The notes under the pieces are model-generated. The model was not told where the DNA came from. It saw only the letters and a list, made by a program, of their open reading frames with translations, and searched no databases. This document shows, piece after piece, positions 27,201-35,435 of a DNA stretch of 64,000 bases. Position 1 is the first letter of the stretch. Every line of letters starts with the position of its first letter. Source of the DNA: Pseudoxanthomonas sp. JBR18 (GTDB lineage Bacteria > Pseudomonadota > Gammaproteobacteria > Xanthomonadales > Xanthomonadaceae); contig NZ_CP116339.1 in NCBI RefSeq assembly GCF_028198165.1, forward strand, positions 1,495,001 to 1,559,000. Direction: 5' to 3'. Position numbers and translations under genes: made by a program.

Positions 27201-28952
27201 GTTGGCCGACGAACTGCGTGCGCGCGTCAGCAACTGCAGGGTCGGTGCCTGGGCGCCCACCGCCAGCGGCAGCGAGCCGGCGCCCAGGTCGCAGCTCACG
27301 TGCTGCACGCTGGAGCCGCTGTAGGCCTGGTCCACGACACAGGTCCACGCGCCTGCGGCGAAGGCCACACCCGCCTGCGCCACAGTGCCGTCCGGCTGCA
27401 GCAACTCTTCGCCGCTGGCCAGCGTATCGACCGCCTGCACCTGGCCGGTCGCCGCGCGCGGGCCCAGGTTGCGGACCACGATGGTGCTGGTCATGCGGCT
27501 GTCCTGGTCGCTGCCGACCCCGCTCCACACCGGCACCAGCGCCGGAGTCTTGGTCTTCTGCAGCGACAGGTCGGCGCCGTCGGCGAGCACGGTGAAGGTG
27601 GTACTGCCGGTGTTGTCGACGGTGTTCGCATCGGGCGTGTCGGAGGTGACCGTGGCGCTATTGGTGACATCACCGCTGCTGTTGGTACCCGACGCCGGCA
27701 CCATGCTTTCGATGGTGAAATCGGCCACGGCGCCCACGGCCAGGCTGCCGTTCAACGCGCAGGCGCGAGTGGCGTTGCCGTTGCTGTCGGTACAGGTCCA
27801 GCCGGTCGCGGCGGTGCCGCCGGTGACCACAAACCCGGTCGGCAGGTTGTCCACGAAGCGCGGGTTGACCGCCGCGCTGGGGCCCTGGTTACGTACCTGG
27901 ATGTTGAAGGTGACCGGTTGGCCGGAGATCGCCGGCGAGGGATTGACGCTCTTGCTCAGCGCCAGGTCGGCGCCGGCGGTGACCGCAGTGGTCACGCTGC
28001 CGGTGTTGTTGTCAGGCAAGGGATCCGGCGTGCCGCCGGCCTCCACCCGCGCGGTATTGATGATGTTGCCGCTGGCGGCGGTGACGCGGGCGCGGAAGGT
28101 GAAACTACTGCTGCCACCGTTGGCCAGTGCGCCGGCATGGGTGGCGGTCATGCTGCCGCTGTTGAAGGTCCAGCCGCTGCCGTTGAAGCTGTTGGCCACG
28201 TACTGCACCGCCGCCGGCAACGTATCGACCACCCTGAAGCCGGCTGAGCTGCTGGGGCCGGCGTTACGCACGGTGACGGTATAGGTGACCTCGGCGCCGG
28301 CCACGACCGGATTGGGCGTGGCGGTCTTCTCCACGCTCAGGTCGCCTGCCGATTCCAGCGTCGTGGCTTCGAGGCGCCGGTTGTTGGCCGCGTTGCTGTC
28401 GCCGGCGAAGAACGCATCGGTATCGGCCAGGGAGGCGATCGGCGTGCTCGCCGCGGGCAGACCTGCTTCCACGCCAATCGCGCCGCGGATCTCGATGGTG
28501 CCTGGAGCCAGACCTACTGTGCTCACCGGCAACTGGAAGGTCACCGGCGCGCCGTCTGAGGAGAAGGTGCCGACCAGCGTGCCGACCCGGCATTCGATGC
28601 GCTGCGCGTTGCCGGCGGCGACGCTGCAGGTGCCCGGCAACGGCGTACCGGCCTGGGAGCCGGCGGGCAGGTCGAAGATCACCACCGCGTCGTTGACCGT
28701 ATCGGCAGCGCTGTTCTCGACGGTGACGCTATACACCACCGTCGCACCTGCCGGACTGGGGTCATAGCCGGTGTCGGACAGATTGGTGAGCTGCAAGTCC
28801 GCCGCCGCGGCCAGGCTCGGCGTGGTCAGTGCGAACAGGGCCAGTGCAGCGCTCCGGAGCCACGTTCCGCGCTGCGCACCGGCCGCGGGGAACCCCGCAC
28901 GCAGCCACGCACGCAGCGCCGCCGCACGGCAGCCGCTCATCAAATCCACCAT
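21210..28952 (-). CDS. Giant DUF11 / SdrD-B repeat surface protein
   Basis: A 2,580-residue exported protein. An N-terminal hydrophobic segment (about residues 33-50) follows a basic, somewhat long leader; start codons at 28952 and 28940 are both possible. About ten DUF11-type modules (DLxxxKxxxP...VxYTVTVRNxGPS) run from residue 50 to 1250, with two more near 1810 and 2260. Four SdrD B-like CNA domains with Asp-rich calcium-type loops (e.g. DNDDNG, DDDDDG) occupy about 1300-1800, a fifth lies near 1975 and a sixth Cys-bearing one near 2410. The C-terminal 100 residues are low-complexity, Pro/Gln-rich, with no LPXTG or autotransporter barrel. It probably forms a long surface fibre or adhesin exported or anchored by the coupled barrel and the OmpA protein. 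Confidence 0.8.
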   Translation of the reverse strand: MVDLMSGCRAAALRAWLRAGFPAAGAQRGTWLRSAALALFALTTPSLAAAADLQLTNLSDTGYDPSPAGATVVYSVTVENSAADTVNDAVVIFDLPAGSQAGTPLPGTCSVAAGNAQRIECRVGTLVGTFSSDGAPVTFQLPVSTVGLAPGTIEIRGAIGVEAGLPAASTPIASLADTDAFFAGDSNAANNRRLEATTLESAGDLSVEKTATPNPVVAGAEVTYTVTVRNAGPSSSAGFRVVDTLPAAVQYVANSFNGSGWTFNSGSMTATHAGALANGGSSSFTFRARVTAASGNIINTARVEAGGTPDPLPDNNTGSVTTAVTAGADLALSKSVNPSPAISGQPVTFNIQVRNQGPSAAVNPRFVDNLPTGFVVTGGTAATGWTCTDSNGNATRACALNGSLAVGAVADFTIESMVPASGTNSSGDVTNSATVTSDTPDANTVDNTGSTTFTVLADGADLSLQKTKTPALVPVWSGVGSDQDSRMTSTIVVRNLGPRAATGQVQAVDTLASGEELLQPDGTVAQAGVAFAAGAWTCVVDQAYSGSSVQHVSCDLGAGSLPLAVGAQAPTLQLLTRARSSSANLLNNACTGGSGGSIEPLTGNGIDRDPETGNDCSGAGTRTTDERADLSITKQTNGPGDGDNVLAANQDTLSYTLTVTNNGPDSTTGVVVNDTVPGFVNGRTQISVTTTPAGWNCTINNASVVCRSGTTALGNGATAQIVIQVKRALFDSYNQAAGTCGGVAISGAFCNTAGVGIDAAVAGSVGELNGANNQASDWIRIARVANVATTAKTISSGTPGRAGVNTTYVMSYINRGPSTVPGVIFRDVFTLPANDSGFVLVSAQRTGAGNRTCTATAGAGVTVTVDAGGTSYANPTGTPAQVTVQCPALASLTNEQTETLQVVIRPNVNSGNTGRQFDNTADFVIDLDGDGNGDATAGTDGDGNTYDFNTDTSDDSKSAQLPFEAGQVDLITNKVDTGFTGGVDPLGYDAINPSANLITYRVTIRNNGPSVATDVRLTDTFTPPSGRTVTFIGASPTPTGSFDPTACAISSGSNPTVGVAQVLECVMPGIGFSTNVAGVVASGQTSTLYLRYRYDTAPGASGDTVTNLAQATSAETDSNTANNSASQETTIRASADMGVSKHVVTTAPDADPDVALPANATSVGLRQPFFYVIDGINNGPGASLSRDRSGSSPLNGTGTVVSDTLPAGLVVVGQVTWQKKGPVPGGGGGEVPNGTGSCTQASATLTCTLGDITVGGKLRIVVPVRWDTYPGAASINNTATIATEQVDRVPGNNTATAPILVTRASLAGTVFEDRDRAGANGGIQQNGEPGIAGVTLVLSGTDAYGNAVNRSTTTAADGRYSFDNLAAAGVSGYTLTQTQPTGYRNGPVDPPTAGASAPSLGGTYAAGNPDSGYTTIPVGAADAALRYDFPEVRRPSLSGRVYVDLNFNNVHDGSDPAIAGATVELLDASTGAVLATTSTDGNGAYRFDDLDPTLTYSVREPLPSGQYSNRPSAINPGQIGGAACASGSCVVGTAVAAPGGPDAASTDRISQIQLGAGLDGTEFNFGENPSGSAIQGRVWRDDDDDGVIDPTETGLADVELVLTGTDQNGQAVNLTTRTDATGNYSFLGLLPGTYTVTEPNQPSGTLNGETVPGDRGGTATPVTTIPSAIASIVLGANQQGQHYDFGEVAAASLSGRVYYDNDDNGVVGSDESGIANVRVVLTGTDDLGAAVQLSVQTDAQGQYRFENLRPGTYTVTEPDQPADTRNGLTTAGTVGSVTRGTATPRETVPSAISAVVLAPGAQSTDNNFGEIANTPDLVVSKLADPVKFTVNNAATYTISVRNIGPRPTAGVYQVQDRLPPGVTLAALPTGSGWTCTGAVGADRFSCEATTLIAPGQTAGDRIQVQVAVGAAAATGSPVNNAVLVQGGGEDAAHSPSAAERGAFDGDVTQLPVCDPAITQNACRLPTQVQLAASVSGTVWFDIGNEDTMLDGGDQRLQSWIVELVDPASGQVVKTTLSAADGSYRFGDVIPAKKWHIRFRDPSSGVIWAFPVSGETASGAAASCAADAAISNGGTSSCRVSDGGVSQLEVVLKAGENLPQQSLPVDPSGVVYDAVTRDPVPGSIVTLAPVGVCAGYDPATSLLNTTAGGYRIEGNAVSMTVGNDGYYQFLFGPAAPARCEFALTVTPPGGYVFVSTLIPAEGNSLSPSGAVGSNYQVQPNALAPTGPVGTATQYYLRLFAGSATAGIVHNHIPLDTAVTTGLAITKTGDRQTAEVGDTVQYTITIRQTAGSALQTVNVVDRLPRGFTYIDGTARANGAAAPEPLGKPGPILGFTTGPIQVGQQIALTYRVRVGVGAQQGDGINRAQAHGCSIAGGCIDPVTMQPLSGSLPSNQAQYHVRVTGGVFTDEGCVLGKVFVDCNANHVQDREELGIPGVRLYFEDGTWVVSDSEGKYSYCGLPPQSHTLKVDASTLPVGARLTTSSNRNLGDADSLFIDLKNGELHRADFVEGSCSNPVIEQVKARRTQGEVRAPESETGQAPLRFSSKPLRAPQQATDSSNQQPIVKPRGTPPPDASVPAEVQP

Positions 28953-29284
28953 GTCCCCGTTCCCCGCGTTCCAGTTCCTGATCGCGATCAGCGCAAAGGA
29001 CCAGGCTCGAGGGAGTCCGGTCAGTCGTGATCGAAGATCAATCCGGGAACGGCGTGCCCCCCGCCCCGATTGACGGCGGCGATCTTGAGGCGAGGCAGCG
29101 GTTCAATCAGTAGCAGTCGCTGACACTTGCTCTCACTCGCTCACGGACCGCGCGATCAAGTCGCCTTGGCAGAGCAGCGGCCAACGCGCGGGGCGAGACC
29201 GCGACGGTGGACTCAGCGGATCGTCGATGGTGTGTCGTAGCGACGCGTCAGACAGGCGCATCGCATGGCCGAGGCGAATGCGAC
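28953..29284. promoter_or_regulatory. Control region upstream of giant surface protein
   Basis: 332 bp between the response regulator stop and the giant gene start, all transcribed leftward. No gene was seen. A 10-bp palindrome GATCGCGATC at 28980-28989 lies about 28 bp upstream of the giant gene start and is a candidate regulator site; no definite promoter was placed. Confidence 0.35.
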
Positions 29285-30010
29285 CTACTGCTTGCTCAGC
29301 ATGTAGCCCTGACCACGGACCGCGCGTAGCGGCAGTGGTTGATCGAGCGTGCTCGCCACGCGGCTACGCAAGCGGTGGACGAGCACTTCCAGGCGATGGG
29401 GATCGAAGTCCAGGGGATGCTCGGTCAACGAGGCGATCAGCACTTCCCGATCCACGGGTTGACCACGGTCGGCGAACAGCACGGTGAGCAATCCGCGTTC
29501 CTGCTCGGTCAGGGCCAGGCCGCGCCGATCGGGGCCGTGTAGGGTCCAACCGTCCTTGCTCAGGCGCCAGTCCGATCGATCTGGCTGCGGGTCACGTTGC
29601 ACCCGCCGCATCACACTCTGGAGCGCGGCCACCATCAGCGCGTGGTCGTGTGGCTTGAGCAGATAGACGTCGGCCCCCTGCCGCAGGCCAAGCGCCATGT
29701 CATTGACGGCGGCCCGCCCGGTCAGCATCACGATGCCGAGTTGCGGCGCGATCTGGCGCAGGTATTGGGCGGCCTTGTAGCCGTCCTCTCCCGGCAGGGA
29801 CACGTCGAGGATCACCGCATCGCAGGGATCGCCCAGAAGATGGCGATAGAGCGCCTCGGCGCTCTCCAGGCCGAACGCCAGCGCGCCCTCCTGCCGCAGC
29901 TCGGCAACGAGGATGTCCGCCAGCTCCCGATCGTCCTCGACGATGGCGACCTTCAGGCCGGCCAGCGCGCCACCACGCTCGCCCGCAGGCGCATGGTCCT
30001 GTCCGGGCAC
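29285..30010 (-). CDS. OmpR-type response regulator upstream of the giant surface protein operon
   Basis: A 241-residue response regulator. The GTG at 30010 is chosen because CGGAGG (30017-30022) is six bases upstream; a TTG at 30058 would lack a ribosome site. The receiver domain carries phospho-acceptor Asp69 ([11 protein letters not shown]) and a conserved Lys in LLKPHD. The C-terminal winged helix ends with the usual [11 protein letters not shown] segment. It follows the sensor kinase gene (107-bp gap) and directly precedes the giant DUF11 operon, which it probably controls. Confidence 0.85.
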   Translation of the reverse strand: MPGQDHAPAGERGGALAGLKVAIVEDDRELADILVAELRQEGALAFGLESAEALYRHLLGDPCDAVILDVSLPGEDGYKAAQYLRQIAPQLGIVMLTGRAAVNDMALGLRQGADVYLLKPHDHALMVAALQSVMRRVQRDPQPDRSDWRLSKDGWTLHGPDRRGLALTEQERGLLTVLFADRGQPVDREVLIASLTEHPLDFDPHRLEVLVHRLRSRVASTLDQPLPLRAVRGQGYMLSKQ

Positions 30011-30117
30011 GCTCAACCTCCGACTCCTGCCGGCAAGCGGGACCGGGTATGCAGGCAAGGTCCCTTCCCTGCGCAGCTGACAGCGCTAGACGGGCTTGGA
30101 CGGGAGACAAACATGGG

Positions 30118-31488
30118 TCAGGCCTGCTCCTCGACCGTCGGGCTCGGCAGACGCGCCGCCTCGGACGAAAACTCCAACAGGAAGGCGCTGCCCACCTCGG
30201 TGCTGTCATCGAGCCAGATGCGGCCGGCGTGGCGCTCCATCAGGCCCTTGGCCATCGCCAGGCCCAGCCCCGTGCCGCCACCTTCAGGCTTGGTGGTGAA
30301 AAAGGGCTCGAAAATCTTCTCGCGGATGTCCATCGGAATGCCGCCACCGGTATCGGCGCAGCGCAGACGCACCCCGTCTCCCATCGGGGCTGCACTGATC
30401 TGGATCGTTCCACCCTGCGCCATGGCATCGTCGGCATTGGTCACCATGTTGAGCAGGATCAGTTCCAGCTGATGCGGATCGAACCAGACCTGCAGTCCCG
30501 CAGGAATGTCGCTGACGAGCTTGACGCTCGGCTTGGCCGCCTGTTTGAGCAATGGCAGCACATTGTCGACCAGCTTGGCCAGGTCCATCAGCTGGGGCCG
30601 CTCATCGCCCTGGCGGGTGAAGTTCAACAGCTTCTGGCTGACGGCCTGCGCACGCCTGGCGGCCGCGTCGATCCCATCCAGTGCGGCTTCGCGCGCCTGG
30701 GCGTCGGGTGCCTTGCGCGCCTGCCGCGCATAGCCCGACACCAGGCTCAGCAGGTGATTGAAATCGTGATTGAGTCCAAGGGCCAGGCGTGCAACCGCCT
30801 TGACCTTCTTCGTGTTGACCAGGTGGTCTTCCACGCGGTGGCGTTCTTCGATCTGGTGCTGCAAGCTGTCGTGTGCCAGACGCATCTGCTCCGAATAGCG
30901 TTGCGACTCGCGCAGGCTCTGTCGCAACGCTGCGGACGTTCTGTCCATGACGATGGCCAACAGCAGGAAGATCACCGCGCTGATCACGCCATCGCCAACC
31001 GTATCCGCAATGCCGAAGCTGCGCGCATCTGCCCGTACACCGATGACAAAAGCCAGCATGATCGACAGGAACATGCTCCACAGTGCCGCACGCCCCAGCG
31101 CAAGGGCGGCGATGGCGAGCGGGACGGCCAGGATGGGCTGTTCGAAGCGCTGTCCGGTGAAACCACTGGCGGCGTAACTGGCACACACCGAGATCGCGAA
31201 GACGGCCAGGAGCTGGTAGGTGGCCCAACGAAAGCGGCCGGTCCTGATGAGCCAGAAGCTCAGCAGGCAAACCGCACTGAACAGCAGGCTCAGACCGAGG
31301 CTTGCCAACTCTCCCTCGCGCCAGGGCACGGGCACGGCGATTCCCCTGTATAGCCACGCCATCGGCGGGAGCGTGACGAACAGCAGCAGCACAATCTGGA
31401 ACATGGGCGCATTGCGCCGGTCCACCGGGTCGGAGACCGGAACGCTGCGCAACCAATCGCGCATCGATGCCACGGGCTTGTTCAGCAT
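30118..31488 (-). CDS. Integral-membrane sensor histidine kinase (NtrB-like core)
   Basis: A 456-residue kinase starting at the ATG at 31488; upstream in-frame Mets are in non-coding-looking sequence. Around six hydrophobic helices (residues 25-190) form a membrane sensor without a large periplasmic domain. A coiled linker follows, then a phospho-acceptor segment ([12 protein letters not shown], near 240), an N-box ([10 protein letters not shown]), and G-boxes ([17 protein letters not shown]). This H-box with a following Asn resembles NtrB-like HisKA_4 kinases. It pairs with the response regulator at 29285-30010. Divergent from the sirtuin gene. Confidence 0.85.
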   Translation of the reverse strand: MLNKPVASMRDWLRSVPVSDPVDRRNAPMFQIVLLLFVTLPPMAWLYRGIAVPVPWREGELASLGLSLLFSAVCLLSFWLIRTGRFRWATYQLLAVFAISVCASYAASGFTGQRFEQPILAVPLAIAALALGRAALWSMFLSIMLAFVIGVRADARSFGIADTVGDGVISAVIFLLLAIVMDRTSAALRQSLRESQRYSEQMRLAHDSLQHQIEERHRVEDHLVNTKKVKAVARLALGLNHDFNHLLSLVSGYARQARKAPDAQAREAALDGIDAAARRAQAVSQKLLNFTRQGDERPQLMDLAKLVDNVLPLLKQAAKPSVKLVSDIPAGLQVWFDPHQLELILLNMVTNADDAMAQGGTIQISAAPMGDGVRLRCADTGGGIPMDIREKIFEPFFTTKPEGGGTGLGLAMAKGLMERHAGRIWLDDSTEVGSAFLLEFSSEAARLPSPTVEEQA

Positions 31489-31772
31489 GCAGAAAATCCC
31501 ATCGTGTGGTCGCGACCCTCGCGCCATTCCAGGCAACCCACCTGCGTCAACCTCGCCAGCACGAACGTCGGACCGCGCCAGCGCTGCGCTCGTAAGCTTA
31601 ACCGCCTGCCGGCTGTTTTCATCGGCGGGACTGTATCGTTCCGCTCCATGATCACGCCGCCGTTGTCCCCATCGTGGGTCCATCATTGGGCCATGGTGTT
31701 TCGATTGACGCGTTCGACCGTGCATCCCGCGCTGCTCGCGCGCAGATGCGCCCATTGCCCGGAGACGCGAAG

Positions 31773-32594
31773 GTGAGCGCGCCGCAGGCACTGCAGGCGT
31801 TCGTCGAGCGCCACGACCGGATCTTCGTGCTCACCGGTGCGGGCTGCAGCACCGGCTCGGGCATCCCTGACTACCGCGATGCCGAGGGCCAGTGGAAGCG
31901 CGCCCAGCCGGTGACCTTCCAGGCCTTCATGGGCGAGGCCGCCACGCGCCGGCGCTACTGGGCGCGCAGCCTGGTGGGCTGGCCGCGGTTCCTGGCCGCC
32001 CGGCCCAATGGCGTGCATCGAGCGCTGGCTGCGTTGGAATCGCGCGGCCAGGTCTCGATGCTGCTCACGCAGAACGTCGACCGCCTGCACCAGGCCGCCG
32101 GTAGCCGCGAGGTCATCGACCTGCACGGGCGCCTGGACGTGGTGCGCTGCATGGGCTGCGAGCGCCGCACCCCGCGCGAGGCGTTCCAGGCCGAGTTGAT
32201 CGCACGCAACCCCGGGTGGCTGGAACTGGAGGCCGGGATCGCCCCGGATGGCGATGCGGATCTGGAAGCGGACTTCGACGCCTTCGACATCCCGGCCTGC
32301 GCGCACTGCGGCGGCATCCTCAAGCCGGACGTGGTGTATTTCGGCGAGAACGTACCGCGCGAGCGCGTGCAGGCGGCCCGGCACGCGCTGGACGGCAGCG
32401 ATGCGATGCTGGTGGTGGGTTCGTCGCTGATGGTCTATTCCGGCTTCCGCTTCGCCCAGTGGGCGCACCAGGCCGGCACGCCGATCGCCGCCGTGACCCT
32501 GGGCCGGACCCGCGCCGACGATCTGCTGACGCTGAAGGTGCAGCATGACTGCGCCGAGGCGCTGGGCTTCCTGCGCGACGACGTGCCCGCCTGA
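31773..32594 (+). CDS. NAD-dependent protein deacylase (sirtuin)
   Basis: A 273-residue class-III sirtuin that removes acyl groups from lysine with NAD+. The GTG at 31773 has GGAGA 8 bases upstream; an ATG at 31746 is a weaker alternative. The Rossmann motif GAGCSTGSGIPDYRD is near residues 21-35, the catalytic His lies in DLHGRLD (~117), and zinc Cys pairs are CMGC (~125) and CAHC (~175). The NVDRLHQ motif is present. It is divergent from the sensor kinase gene. Physiological substrates cannot be named. Confidence 0.9.
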   Translation: MSAPQALQAFVERHDRIFVLTGAGCSTGSGIPDYRDAEGQWKRAQPVTFQAFMGEAATRRRYWARSLVGWPRFLAARPNGVHRALAALESRGQVSMLLTQNVDRLHQAAGSREVIDLHGRLDVVRCMGCERRTPREAFQAELIARNPGWLELEAGIAPDGDADLEADFDAFDIPACAHCGGILKPDVVYFGENVPRERVQAARHALDGSDAMLVVGSSLMVYSGFRFAQWAHQAGTPIAAVTLGRTRADDLLTLKVQHDCAEALGFLRDDVPA

Positions 32595-32783
32595 CCGCAG
32601 GCGCCGCCATGGCGGTGTGAGCGCACCAGGCGCCGCCGCCTGCCGCACCGCATGCGGATCCGCGCCACACGCTGCCGTGCGCCCACCGCCAATGGCGCCA
32701 AAGTCCCTCCAAGCGTTCCGGATTCGGCGCGGCCGGGCCCGCGCCACGGCCTATACTGCGGTCCACCCGCCCGACGATTCGCC

Positions 32784-34022
32784 ATGCGCCTTCGCGCCAC
32801 CGCGGTCATCCTCGCTGTCGCCCTCGCGCTGACCACGCCGCGGGCGCATGCCGGCCAATCCGATCCCAGACACTGGGCCGACACCACGCTGAGCTACGAC
32901 GGCGCCGCCATCGACAACCTGCATGGCGGGAGACGGACCGGCGGCACCTATGTCGGCAACCTGCACCTGCGCAGCCTGCTCGACCTGGAACACGCACTGG
33001 GCTGGCAAGACACGCACGTCTTCGCCGACGCGCTGTGGATTCACGGCGGCCAGCCCGACGCCCGAGTCGGCGACGCGATGGGGGTGAGCAACCTGGCTGC
33101 GCCGCCAAACCTGCAGCTGGAGGAACTCTGGCTGGAGCACAACGTGCAGACAGCCAACGTCTCGATCCTCGGTGGGCTGTACGACGTCAACAGCGAGTTC
33201 GACCGGCTGCAGTCGGCCGGGCTGTTTCTCAACAGCTCGTTCGGGATCGGCCCGGAATTCTCGCAGACCGGCATCGACGGTCCGTCGATCTTCCCGCGTA
33301 CCGCACTGGGCCTGCGCTTGGCCTACAAACCGCTGGCCAACGTGGTGCTACGCGCCGCCGCCATGGATGGCGTGCCGCTGATCCGCGACCACGACCGGCT
33401 GCGCGCCTTCCAGCCCGGAGACGGCTGGCTCTATGTGGCCGAACTCGCCCTGCTCGAACGCCCCGGCGCGCGGCCCCCACCGGACGCGCGCCTGCGCATC
33501 GGCCGCAACGCCATGCTGCCGATGTACGCCGGCAAGTTCGCCGTTGGCGCCTGGCACTACACCACCACCTTGGACCGCTTGGTGCCCGACGAGGGCCGCA
33601 CTACCCAGCACGGCGCCACCGGCTATTACGCCGTGGTCGATCGCACCGTCTGGCACGCACCGCATGATGGCGAGCGCAGCGTGTCGCTATTCGGCCAGTT
33701 CGGTGCCGGCGATCCGGAGGTCGCGCGCTTCGGTCGCTATTTTGGCGCGGGCGCGGTGCTGGCCGGTCCGTTTGTCTCGCGCCCGCAGGACGAGCTCGGC
33801 CTTGCCCTCGCGGTGGCGCGCAATGGCCGTCCCTGGCGGCAGCAGGCGGCGCGACCGACCACGGCCACCGAGCGCTCGATCGAGGTCACCTACCTGGCCC
33901 AGGTCTGCGACTGGCTGGCCGTGCAGCCGGACCTGCAATACGTGATGCACCCGGACACCGACCCGACCGTGCGCAACGCGCTGGTCTTCACCTTGCGCTT
34001 CGAACTGTCGACCTCGTTGTAG
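32784..34022 (+). CDS. OprB-like carbohydrate-selective porin
   Basis: A 412-residue outer-membrane protein with a cleavable signal peptide (residues 1-23, ending RAHA) and a long run of alternating beta strands that closes on a hydrophobic C-terminus. It matches the OprB/carbohydrate-selective porin family (e.g. NLHLRSLLDL, GGLYDVNSEF, GIGPEFSQTG). The ATG at 32784 is set by the signal peptide. No sugar transporter or catabolic gene lies nearby, so the substrate is unknown. Confidence 0.75.
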   Translation: MRLRATAVILAVALALTTPRAHAGQSDPRHWADTTLSYDGAAIDNLHGGRRTGGTYVGNLHLRSLLDLEHALGWQDTHVFADALWIHGGQPDARVGDAMGVSNLAAPPNLQLEELWLEHNVQTANVSILGGLYDVNSEFDRLQSAGLFLNSSFGIGPEFSQTGIDGPSIFPRTALGLRLAYKPLANVVLRAAAMDGVPLIRDHDRLRAFQPGDGWLYVAELALLERPGARPPPDARLRIGRNAMLPMYAGKFAVGAWHYTTTLDRLVPDEGRTTQHGATGYYAVVDRTVWHAPHDGERSVSLFGQFGAGDPEVARFGRYFGAGAVLAGPFVSRPQDELGLALAVARNGRPWRQQAARPTTATERSIEVTYLAQVCDWLAVQPDLQYVMHPDTDPTVRNALVFTLRFELSTSL

Positions 34023-34259
34023 CGTGCCTGGCGCGATGGGCCCAGCTGCCTGAAATTGGCGCGTCTCGCCGCTCACCGTGCAGCACCGGTGCGCTGGTAT
34101 GCGCGACAAGGCGACCACCTGGGAGGTGTCGCCACGCGGCCTGAACGCTTCGTCTTCATCGATGGGCTCTGGGCGTGACGCAGCGATCCAGCCGTCCCGG
34201 TTGATGCGTCGACGCGCAGCGTGCCCAATGGCACGCCCCCCTCGCTTCTGGAACCGCCC

Positions 34260-35360
34260 GTGAGCCAGCTGTTCTCGCCCCTGTCCCTTGGCCCCTTGAC
34301 CCTGCCCAATCGCGTGGTGATCGCGCCGATGTGCCAGTACTCGGCCGAGGAAGGCCAAGCCACCTCGTGGCATGCGCAGCACCTGGGCAACCTGGCCCAG
34401 TCCGGCGCCGGGCTGCTGATCCTTGAAGCCACCGCCGTCGAGGCGCGCGGCCGCATCACCTGGGGCGACCTGGGCCTGTGGGACGACGCCACCGAGGCGG
34501 CGTTGCGCGGGGTGGTCGACAACCTCCGCGCCTGGTCGCCGATGGCGCTGGGCATCCAGTTGGCCCATGCCGGGCGCAAGGCCTCCACCCACAAGCCGTG
34601 GGAACACGGCGGCGCGGCCATCGCGCCCGAGGCGGAGCATGGTTGGCAGACCGTCTCGTCCAGCGCGCGCCCGTTCAACGCCGGCGACCCGGCCCCCGAG
34701 GCACTGGATCAGGCCGGCATCGACGCCATCGTGGCCGCCTTCGCCGACAGCGCGCGCCGCGCGCATGCGCTGGGGTTCGACCTGATCGAACTGCATGGTG
34801 CCCATGGCTATCTGCTGCACCAGTTCCTCTCGCCCCTGAGCAACGACCGCACCGACGGTTACGGTGGCGCGCTGGAACACCGGATGCGATTGCCGCTGGA
34901 GGTGTTCGACGCGGTGCGCGCGGCGGTGCCGGAAAGTGTGGCGGTGGGCATGCGCATCTCGGCCAGCGACTGGGTCGAGGGTGGCTGGGATGTCGCCCAG
35001 AGCACGGTCCTGGCCCAGGCGCTGGAGGCACGCGGTTGCGATTTCCTGCATGTCTCCAGCGGCGGCCTGGATCCGCGCCAGCAGATCACCCTGGGCAATG
35101 GCTACCAGGTGCCGTTCGCCCGTGACATCAAGGCCCAGCTCAAGGCGATGCCGGTGATCGCGGTCGGCCTGATCACCGACCCGCAGCAGGCCGAGGGCAT
35201 CGTCGCCAGCGGCCAGGCCGATGCGGTGGCCCTGGCCCGCGGCGTGCTCTACGACCCGCGCTGGCCGTGGCACGCCGCCGCCGCGCTGGGCGCCAGCGTG
35301 CGCGCCGCCCCGCAGTATCTGCGCTGCCAGCCGCGCAGCGCGAAGGACTTGTTCGGCTGA
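34260..35360 (+). CDS. Old Yellow Enzyme family NADH:flavin oxidoreductase (XenA/YqjM class)
   Basis: A 366-residue FMN enzyme that reduces activated C=C bonds and nitro compounds. Start at the GTG at 34260, giving the expected length. Cys25 in APMCQYS is the redox-tuning cysteine of the thermophilic-like (YqjM/XenA) class. The HGAHGY...NDRTDGYGG segment carries the substrate-binding His pair and Tyr, and the ARGVLYDPRWP C-terminal FMN-binding segment is present. It is followed by a hydroxyacid dehydrogenase gene 75 bp downstream. The partial OYE at the right edge belongs to a different (classical) subclass. Confidence 0.85.
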   Translation: MSQLFSPLSLGPLTLPNRVVIAPMCQYSAEEGQATSWHAQHLGNLAQSGAGLLILEATAVEARGRITWGDLGLWDDATEAALRGVVDNLRAWSPMALGIQLAHAGRKASTHKPWEHGGAAIAPEAEHGWQTVSSSARPFNAGDPAPEALDQAGIDAIVAAFADSARRAHALGFDLIELHGAHGYLLHQFLSPLSNDRTDGYGGALEHRMRLPLEVFDAVRAAVPESVAVGMRISASDWVEGGWDVAQSTVLAQALEARGCDFLHVSSGGLDPRQQITLGNGYQVPFARDIKAQLKAMPVIAVGLITDPQQAEGIVASGQADAVALARGVLYDPRWPWHAAAALGASVRAAPQYLRCQPRSAKDLFG

Positions 35361-35373
35361 TCCCAGGCCGACG

Positions 35374-35399
35374 TCCGCGCATCGCTCACGGTGCGCGGA
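35374..35399. terminator. Stem-loop after the OYE gene
   Basis: TCCGCGCA (35374-35381) pairs perfectly with TGCGCGGA (35392-35399) around a 10-base loop, 14 bp after the OYE stop. No T-tract follows, so its role as terminator is uncertain. Confidence 0.4.
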
Positions 35400-35435
35400 T
35401 CACAGTGAGGCTTTCTCTTTGTTGGAGTCATGAAG

